NCBI GenBank assembly: GCA_023230565.1
Contig: JALNXD010000038.1
Location: 1-29,458, forward strand
DNA: 29,458 nucleotides
Direction: 5' to 3'
Source: Syntrophales bacterium
Lineage (GTDB): Bacteria > Desulfobacterota > Syntrophia > Syntrophales > UBA2210
Shown here: positions 23,600 through 29,458 of the stretch, in pieces
Numbering within the stretch: position 1 is the stretch's first letter
How the letters are laid out: each line of letters starts with the position of its first letter
The notes under the pieces: model-generated
The model's input: the letters and a program-made list of their open reading frames with translations, nothing else
Databases searched by the model: none
Told to the model about the DNA's origin: nothing
Made by a program: the position numbers and the translations under genes

Positions 23600-25021
23600 A
23601 TGCTAAAAAAATATAGAAAACCGATTGGGAAAATACTCTTTCTCTTTGACATCCTTATTTTGATGGCATCGTTTTATTTAGTTTATTTTGTCAATTATTA
23701 TGCGGATTATTTTAATCCTTTTTACTTACCATTTAATTTTATGTTTTTATTTTTTGGAAATTTTATACTGTGGGTATATCTTTCCCGCTATTTCAAAATA
23801 TACGATTCAAAGAGACTCACCCCTTACAGCAAGGAGTTCCGCGATGTAACCGTGGCCTCCACGCTTGGCATAGGAATTTCGTCATTACCGATTATTATTT
23901 CGGCAGAAAGTCTTGCAACGATTCAGTTCCCCTTTCATTTATGGTTTGTCCAAACGGGACTTTTGATTCTTTTTCGCGTTATCCTGAGGGAAAGCCTGAA
24001 ATATATACGCAAAAGAGGTTATAATTACAGGCAAGTACTTATTGCAGGCATAAACACCCGTTCATTGAAACTGGAACAGATGATAAACGAATCCCCGGGA
24101 TACGGCCTTCGGGTACTCGGATATATAGATGATCCAAACGATAGTCCGTCCGCAGTAACTGATTTCAGCTATCCGCTGCTGGGTTCTCTCGAAAATTTGA
24201 GCAGTATAATGAGAGAAAAAGTGGTGGATGAAATTTTCATCACATTACCGATAAAATCTTTCTATTCACAAATCCAGGACATAATCAGAACAGCTCAAAA
24301 AGTAGGGGTTGAAGTAAAAATACCTGTCGATCTTTTCGATACGGGCTTCGCACAATCAACAATCTCTCATCTCGGCGATGTTCCGTTTTTTGAGATGTAT
24401 ACAAGTCCCAAACTGAACTTTCAACTTTTCTTCAAGAGGATGGTCGATATTGTCGTTTCGCTTCTTCTCCTTGTAATACTAAGCCCTCTTTTTGCCCTGA
24501 TCAGTATTTTAATCAAAGTAACCTCTCCTGATGGAAGTATATTCTTTACACAGAACCGCGTGGGGTACAACGGCAGATTATTTAAATTTTTAAAATTCAG
24601 AACAATGATTCCCAATGCTGAATCAATGAAAAAGGATCTGATCGAGAAAAATGAAATGGACGGCCCCGTTTTCAAAATAAAGGACGACCCTCGGGTAACC
24701 GGACTGGGACGTTTTCTTCGCAAAACCAGCCTGGACGAACTGCCGCAACTGATAAACGTACTGGCAGGAGAAATGAGTCTTGTTGGTCCGCGCCCTCCTC
24801 TGCCCACGGAAGTAAATGAATATGATCTTCAATACAGACGCCGTCTCAGCATGAAACCGGGGATTACGTGCCTCTGGCAAGTCAATGGTCGCAACAACAT
24901 ACCTTTTGAAAAATGGATGGAACTGGACATGCAGTATATCGACGAGTGGTCATTGTGGCTTGACTTTAAAATAATGATGAAGACAATCCCCGCCGTTCTG
25001 GAGCGGTCCGGGGCATCATAA
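23600..25021 (+). CDS. Polyprenyl-phosphate sugar phosphotransferase (WbaP/EpsB-like)
   Basis: This 473-aa integral membrane enzyme starts repeat-unit assembly by moving a sugar-1-phosphate onto undecaprenyl phosphate. Four or five N-terminal helices (to about 135) are followed by a cytosolic Rossmann-like domain (VLIAGINTRS, about 146-155). A further helix and the catalytic bacterial sugar transferase domain lie at about 278-470: FFKRMVDIVVSLLLLVILSP, FFTQNRVGYNGRLFKFLKFRTM, RKTSLDELPQLINVLAGEMS, VGPRPPLPTEV and KPGITCLWQVNGRN. All hallmarks of the long, Wzx/Wzy-type family are present. AAGGGGAAGG precedes the ATG. It is the first gene of the second unit, behind its own sigma-54-like promoter. 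Confidence 0.96.
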   Translation: MLKKYRKPIGKILFLFDILILMASFYLVYFVNYYADYFNPFYLPFNFMFLFFGNFILWVYLSRYFKIYDSKRLTPYSKEFRDVTVASTLGIGISSLPIIISAESLATIQFPFHLWFVQTGLLILFRVILRESLKYIRKRGYNYRQVLIAGINTRSLKLEQMINESPGYGLRVLGYIDDPNDSPSAVTDFSYPLLGSLENLSSIMREKVVDEIFITLPIKSFYSQIQDIIRTAQKVGVEVKIPVDLFDTGFAQSTISHLGDVPFFEMYTSPKLNFQLFFKRMVDIVVSLLLLVILSPLFALISILIKVTSPDGSIFFTQNRVGYNGRLFKFLKFRTMIPNAESMKKDLIEKNEMDGPVFKIKDDPRVTGLGRFLRKTSLDELPQLINVLAGEMSLVGPRPPLPTEVNEYDLQYRRRLSMKPGITCLWQVNGRNNIPFEKWMELDMQYIDEWSLWLDFKIMMKTIPAVLERSGAS

Positions 25022-25198
25022 GTACATTTTCAACCTTTTTAGTTGAAGTAGTAAATAGACACTCTCTTTTGGTTTTTAAAATGGTTGCATATCGGCCGTC
25101 CAGGTGAGCAAAAGATGACCGTTATGTAAATCAAGGGGCGGAGCTTTAATTGCAGCGTATATACTAATAATTCTATTGTTTTTTGGAGAATCCAGCCA

Positions 25199-25915
25199 AT
25201 GCTGAATCAATTCAAGGCCAAAGCCAGGCAGTATTTAAATTTTTATCCGATGATCGAATGTAAAAAAGAATTCAAGCAACAGAAATTTATTCAATTTAAT
25301 GAACGGCCTGTTGAACTTTCATTTCTGTTTGGAAAAATATCGGAGCTTTACCCGAAAAAAATTCTTGATGTAGGCACCGGTGATACAGCACTGCCGCACT
25401 TGATCAGGAACTGCGGTGCGCTTGTAACTGCTACGGATAATATCTGGGATTATTGGCCGGCAGGAATGTTCAATCGCCATTATTATATCGTGAACGATGA
25501 TATACGAAATACTCAACTGAAAGATACTTTTGATTTAATCACCTGTATAAGTGTTCTGGAGCATATTGAACACCCTGACAAAGCAGTTCGAAACATGTTT
25601 TCTCTATTGAGTCCAGGCGGGCATCTCATAATAACCTGTCCTTACAGTGAAAATGAATATATACGAAATGTGTACGAGTTACCCGGCTCAAGTTACGGCA
25701 GGGATTTTGCCTTCATTACACAATCATTCTCAAGGGCCGAGCTTGAACAATGGCTGCTGGAAAATGAAGCCGTTATTCTGGATCAGGAATACTGGCAGTT
25801 CTGGAGCGGCCGGCACTGGACGGTAGGCACACAGATAATACCTCCGAAAAAAGTAACAGCCAAAGATACCCATCAACTTACTTGCATCATGATGGCGAAA
25901 ACTTCAAAATCCTGA
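25199..25915 (+). CDS. SAM-dependent class I methyltransferase
   Basis: This 238-aa protein has the class I fold. Motif I is ILDVGTGDTALP (from about residue 55), the acidic end of strand 2 is TATDN, and the post-I block is DTFDLITCISVLEHIEHPDKA, typical of Methyltransf_11 proteins. LLSPGGHLIITCPY completes the sheet. The substrate is unknown; in this locus it may methylate a sugar of the exopolysaccharide or its precursor. GGAG lies about 9 bases before the ATG. A 177-base gap separates it from the sugar transferase gene; the heparinase-family gene follows after 75 bases. Confidence 0.9.
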   Translation: MLNQFKAKARQYLNFYPMIECKKEFKQQKFIQFNERPVELSFLFGKISELYPKKILDVGTGDTALPHLIRNCGALVTATDNIWDYWPAGMFNRHYYIVNDDIRNTQLKDTFDLITCISVLEHIEHPDKAVRNMFSLLSPGGHLIITCPYSENEYIRNVYELPGSSYGRDFAFITQSFSRAELEQWLLENEAVILDQEYWQFWSGRHWTVGTQIIPPKKVTAKDTHQLTCIMMAKTSKS

Positions 25916-25990
25916 ACATTCAATGCCGATTAAAGTGATATCGCTGCTAATTACGGGTAAATCCATGCACTTGACCGGGCAATAATAAAA

Positions 25991-27937
25991 ATGTCTTTTT
26001 ATTTATTCTTCAAAGTCTTTGAGCGAATATATTCCCTGATTTTTCGAAGATGGGAATTGGTCAAATACACAATTCCTTATTTTAAAAAAAATAGCAAGGT
26101 TGAATGTCTTGTCAGCAGCAGATATTTAGTATGCGCAAAAGAATCTTTAGATAATGCGTTGCAATATCAAAACATAATTCAAATAAACAAGTTAAAAATA
26201 ATTCAAAAAGCTGACGAAATTTGCAGTCACATTTTCGATCTTCTGGGAAGCGGTCCTGTTGATGTGAACCGAAACGCCGGCGCAGCGCATTCAGGCTATA
26301 AGGAAATTGACTGGCATAAAGATTTCAAGAATGGCTACCGTTGGAATAATAAAATTATTTATTACAAGATTCAATTCGGAGAAAAAAAGGGAGTTGATAT
26401 AAAAGTAGCATGGGAGCTTTCTTTATTTCAGCACTTGACATTGCTCGGACAAGCATATTCTTTTACAGGAAATAAAAAATATGCAAATGAATTCAAAAAC
26501 CAGATTGAAGATTGGATTAAGGACAATCCTGTCGGATACGGAATTAACTGGAACTGCAGCATGGAAATTGCCATCCGTATCGCCAATTGGCTTACGGCAA
26601 TGGAATTTTTTACTGAAGATACGGCCTTTTCCGAATCCTTTCTTGATAAATTTTACACGAGCATCCATGAACAGGCAAAATTCATTTTTGCACACCAGGA
26701 GCATTCGGGATTACATACCAATAACCACTATATTGCCAATCTGGCAGGGCTTTTTTTTACTGCCGTCTATTGCCCCTTTTATCCTGAAAGCAAAAAATGG
26801 CGCAACTTTTCAATACGAGAACTGACGAAAGAAATCACTAAACAAGTCTACGACGACGGATGCTGCTTTGAAGGTTCCACCTCCTACCATAGACTTTCTT
26901 ACGAGATGTTCTTCTATTGCTTTCTTTTGGGAACGCGGGCGGGAATACATTTCCCCGAAACCTACGAAAAGAAATTGAAGGACATGGTTTCTTCAACCCT
27001 CTTCATTCTGAAGCCGGATGGTACTGTTCCGCAAATCGGAGACAATGACAACGGCCGTTTTCTCGTATTTTGCGATCGACCTGTTCTTGAACATAAATAT
27101 ATGGTGCCTTTGGCCGCTGTTCTTTTTAAAGAAAGCGAATTCAGAATCCCTCAGATCGAGTGCAGTGAAGAGGTTTTTTGGTTGTTCGGATCAAATGGCC
27201 TCTTCGCGTACGAAAGGATGCCCTTCAGAACAGAACCTCGCAGATCAAAATCTTTCAGGAATGCCGGGTGGCACGTTCTCAGAGACGGAATGGATGAGTA
27301 TTGCTTTGTAAGTTGCGGCCAGAACGGTCAAAATGGCAATGGCGGCCATTCACATAACGACAAATTGAGTATCGAGCTTATGACGAAAGGCCGCACAATT
27401 TTTACAGATCCAGGCACATTCGCATATACGGCTGATTCCTTTGAGCGAAACAGATACCGTTCCACAGAATACCACAATACGGTAAAAATAACAGGTTTCG
27501 AACAAAACGATCTTTCTCATCAACTGTTCAGGCTCCCTGATCGTGTGAAGATCGCCTATGCACACCTGGTCGATACGGATCATGCGATCGCCTTTACGGG
27601 AAAAATCCGGTATGCCGGGATGGAGCATAAAAGAGTGATCTTCTTCAACAAGAACAGAAGAGAGTGGATGATATGGGATACGCTGGCCGGTTTTGTCCCA
27701 TTTACGGGAAAGTTGATCTTCCACCTGTCTCCTGAAATGACAAGCGACGGGTACAGCATATATGCAAAGGATACGAATGAAAAAATAGCGCACATCAAAA
27801 CCTCTGGATTCAGTTTTACAACGGAGGAATACGATTATTCACCGGAATACGGCAAAAAGATAAAAGCGAAACGCCTTATTTCCAGCATGCTCGCGGTTAA
27901 TGGAGAGGGAACCTTTCTCACTAGCATCACATATTAA
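25991..27937 (+). CDS. Heparinase II/III-family polysaccharide lyase-like protein
   Basis: This 648-aa protein has an N-terminal alpha/alpha toroid with the family blocks WNCSMEIAIRIANWL and HSGLHTNNHYIANLAGLFF (about 235-255). Its C-terminal beta-sandwich heparinase II/III domain contains GGHSHNDKLSIEL, TDPGTFAY and TEYHNTVKI. The family cleaves uronic-acid polysaccharides by beta-elimination, and members in exopolysaccharide clusters may trim or release the polymer. No signal peptide is obvious, although the start is hydrophobic, so its compartment is unsure. No ribosome-binding site is clear before the chosen ATG. A weak hairpin (AACACA-GGAA-TGTGTT, 27938-27953) right after the stop is a possible terminator. 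Confidence 0.9.
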   Translation: MSFYLFFKVFERIYSLIFRRWELVKYTIPYFKKNSKVECLVSSRYLVCAKESLDNALQYQNIIQINKLKIIQKADEICSHIFDLLGSGPVDVNRNAGAAHSGYKEIDWHKDFKNGYRWNNKIIYYKIQFGEKKGVDIKVAWELSLFQHLTLLGQAYSFTGNKKYANEFKNQIEDWIKDNPVGYGINWNCSMEIAIRIANWLTAMEFFTEDTAFSESFLDKFYTSIHEQAKFIFAHQEHSGLHTNNHYIANLAGLFFTAVYCPFYPESKKWRNFSIRELTKEITKQVYDDGCCFEGSTSYHRLSYEMFFYCFLLGTRAGIHFPETYEKKLKDMVSSTLFILKPDGTVPQIGDNDNGRFLVFCDRPVLEHKYMVPLAAVLFKESEFRIPQIECSEEVFWLFGSNGLFAYERMPFRTEPRRSKSFRNAGWHVLRDGMDEYCFVSCGQNGQNGNGGHSHNDKLSIELMTKGRTIFTDPGTFAYTADSFERNRYRSTEYHNTVKITGFEQNDLSHQLFRLPDRVKIAYAHLVDTDHAIAFTGKIRYAGMEHKRVIFFNKNRREWMIWDTLAGFVPFTGKLIFHLSPEMTSDGYSIYAKDTNEKIAHIKTSGFSFTTEEYDYSPEYGKKIKAKRLISSMLAVNGEGTFLTSITY

Positions 27938-28063
27938 AACACAGGAATGTGTTCTTTCTCTGAAGCTTCCAGGCAAGTGAATTTGGAAAAAGTAATTTCA
28001 ATTATAGTGCTGACGTAGTCGGCATAATGAACTTCGGGATAAGTGAGCACACGCTCATTCATA

Positions 28064-28126
28064 TTTCCATTTGGGGGCATGAGATTTTAACCGCGAATCA
28101 GCTGTGTTTCGGTACCATGCCGTCGA
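28064..28126. repeat. Dispersed 60-bp repeat, copy 2
   Basis: This is nearly identical to 9844-9907, with the same GGCATG...CATGCC end pairing and an ACCG...CGGT inner pair around the CAGCTG palindrome. A one-base deletion relative to copy 1 (GGTACC against GGATACC) improves the stem. It lies 37 bases before the start of the golvesin/PKD protein gene. Confidence 0.75.
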
Positions 28127-28162
28127 TATAATTTAAATTTAATTATGGTTGAGGTAAGCGAC

Positions 28163-29458
28163 ATGCAAAAAAAGTATTACACTTGGTTTATTGTTTTTAT
28201 GTGTCTTGCTTTGTGTACCTTTCATGTTTCAGCGGCATATTCGGACATTCTTGTAGACAACGGCGCCAGTCCGGGCACAGCGCAGACAGGAACATGGAAT
28301 TTATCCGGCGGAACGGATCCCTATGGCGGGGAGAGCCTCTGGTCCAGAAACGGCGCTACCTATACCTGGCAGTTCGACTCACAGCCCTCCGGCACTTACG
28401 AAGTTCTGATGTGGTGGTCGGGATACCCGTCACGGACATCAAACATAGCGGTAACCATCAATGAGCAAAACGGCCCCCGGAACCTCACCATCGACCAGAG
28501 TGTCAATGCAGGCAGATGGAACAGCCTCGGCACCTACTACTTTGATGGAACCGGAAGTGTCATGATTACTGCAGCACAGGGAGATACACTCAGCACCTGC
28601 GCCGATGCAGTCTGGTTCCGTTTTGTATCCGACAATCTGCCCCCTGCTGCCCGGATCGTTTCGATAACCCCCAACCCGGCGGAACCGGGACAAACAATAT
28701 TCTTCGAAGGAGAGGGAACGGACAGTGACGGCACCGTCAGGGCATATCTCTGGGAGTCAAACATCGACGGAGTTCTTGGTGAATCAGCCTCATTCAGTAC
28801 CGATATTCTGTCGGAAGGAGTTCACACCATTACCCTCGAGGTCCGCGATAACGGTAATGCCTGGTCGGCTCCAGCGACAGAAACACTGACTATCGGATCA
28901 GCGCCCCAGGAAACCATAATCGACAACAGTGATACTGCAACATCGTACACAGGATGGTGGTCCGTCTCCGGTGCAGATGGTTTCTACGGCACCGATTCCA
29001 TCTGGAGCAGGGACGGTTCGACATTTATATGGCATTTCCAGCCGGTACAGACGTCCACATATACTGTATCCATGTGGTGGACCGAGTGGTCTTCGAGAAG
29101 CATCAGCGTCCCCGTAGATATCGAGCATGCGGGGGGAACGGCCCGGGTCTACGTAAATCAGCAAACCAGCGGCGGACAGTGGAATCCCCTTGGAACATAC
29201 ACGTTTCAAGCCGGAACGGGATACAGGATCACACTTTACGCACCCGATCCCTGGCCGTCGAGCTATTGCGCCGACGCGATGAAGTTCAGTATGCTCCAAT
29301 CGGTACCCGTGGCAAATTTCTCGGCTTCGCCAAGAATTGGTGACGCGCCCCTCACGGTCGCATTCACCGACTCGTCCACCGGCGAGATCACTGGCTGGGC
29401 ATGGGATTTCGACAATGACGGAACCACCGATTCCACCGCCAGGAATCCAAGTTTCGAA
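28163..29458 (+). CDS. Secreted golvesin-like/PKD repeat protein (partial, runs off window)
   Basis: The frame is open from the ATG at 28163 to the window end (432 codons, no stop). GAGG lies about 9 bases before this ATG; an in-frame ATG at 28145 would put that site inside the gene. A signal peptide covers about 1-25 (FIVFMCLALCTFHVSAA). Then follow a golvesin-C-like beta domain (ILVDNGASPGTAQTGTWN to ADAVWFRFV), an Ig/PKD-like domain (GEGTDSDGTVRAYLWES), a second golvesin-like domain (TIIDNSDTATSYTGWWS to ADAMKFSM), and the start of a PKD domain (GDAPLTVAFTDSSTG, WDFDNDG). It is probably a large surface or matrix protein. The gene is visibly GC-richer than its neighbours. A sorting signal such as PEP-CTERM could lie beyond the window. 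Confidence 0.88.
   Translation, partial: MQKKYYTWFIVFMCLALCTFHVSAAYSDILVDNGASPGTAQTGTWNLSGGTDPYGGESLWSRNGATYTWQFDSQPSGTYEVLMWWSGYPSRTSNIAVTINEQNGPRNLTIDQSVNAGRWNSLGTYYFDGTGSVMITAAQGDTLSTCADAVWFRFVSDNLPPAARIVSITPNPAEPGQTIFFEGEGTDSDGTVRAYLWESNIDGVLGESASFSTDILSEGVHTITLEVRDNGNAWSAPATETLTIGSAPQETIIDNSDTATSYTGWWSVSGADGFYGTDSIWSRDGSTFIWHFQPVQTSTYTVSMWWTEWSSRSISVPVDIEHAGGTARVYVNQQTSGGQWNPLGTYTFQAGTGYRITLYAPDPWPSSYCADAMKFSMLQSVPVANFSASPRIGDAPLTVAFTDSSTGEITGWAWDFDNDGTTDSTARNPSFE

Noticed and set aside
28183..29343. Several open frames on both strands across the last gene
   Set aside because: They are out-of-frame shadows of the GC-rich golvesin/PKD gene, whose real frame starts at 28163 and runs off the window.

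Overview
The window looks like a chromosomal segment of a Gram-negative anaerobe, most likely a deltaproteobacterium (Desulfobacterota-like). This is inferred from gene content only: PAS/Cache-rich kinases, NtrC-type and sigma-54 signals, an F0 c subunit with a signal peptide, a short-form ThiC with a sulfide-type Thi4, and an XrtA/PEP-CTERM-style exopolysaccharide locus. Base composition is moderate, with a visibly GC-richer last gene. No tRNA, rRNA, CRISPR array, IS element or prophage gene was seen.

Region 1 (about 1-6840) is a divergent signalling module. Leftward run a 59-aa two-helix membrane protein, a dCache-PAS histidine kinase and an NtrC-type sigma-54 activator. Rightward run a solitary F-type ATP synthase c-subunit homologue with a signal peptide and a dCache membrane protein with no output domain. 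A near-consensus sigma-54 promoter (4904-4919) and an upstream cluster of GTGACA/TGTCAC repeats (4700-4756) lie before the c-subunit gene, so the activator probably controls the c-subunit and Cache pair. No other ATP synthase gene is present. This module is the best candidate for an undescribed system. A strong bidirectional terminator (6796-6833) closes it.

Region 2 (6866-12545) holds a four-PAS hybrid histidine kinase, a noncoding gap with one copy of a 60-bp repeat, a patatin-like hydrolase, and the alpha subunit of an ADP-forming acyl-CoA synthetase.

Region 3 (12528-17931, leftward) is a thiamine operon behind a TPP riboswitch with its own terminator: thiamine pyrophosphokinase, a ThiD-ThiN fusion, a Thi4 with His at the suicide-cysteine position, ThiC, and an unassigned HAD-like protein.

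Region 4 (about 18100-29458, rightward) is an exopolysaccharide locus. It has a lipoprotein exporter (Wza family), a chain-length determinant (Wzz/GNVR), an ExeA-like ATPase with a C-terminal LysM, a tyrosine-kinase-like ATPase with a ruined Walker A, a polyprenyl-phosphate sugar transferase, a methyltransferase, a heparinase II/III-family protein, and a secreted protein of golvesin-like and PKD domains that runs off the window. Two sigma-54-like promoters (18119-18134 and 23303-23318) head its two main transcription units. The second is followed by an approximately 270-nt leader with hairpins. The second copy of the 60-bp repeat lies just before the last gene.
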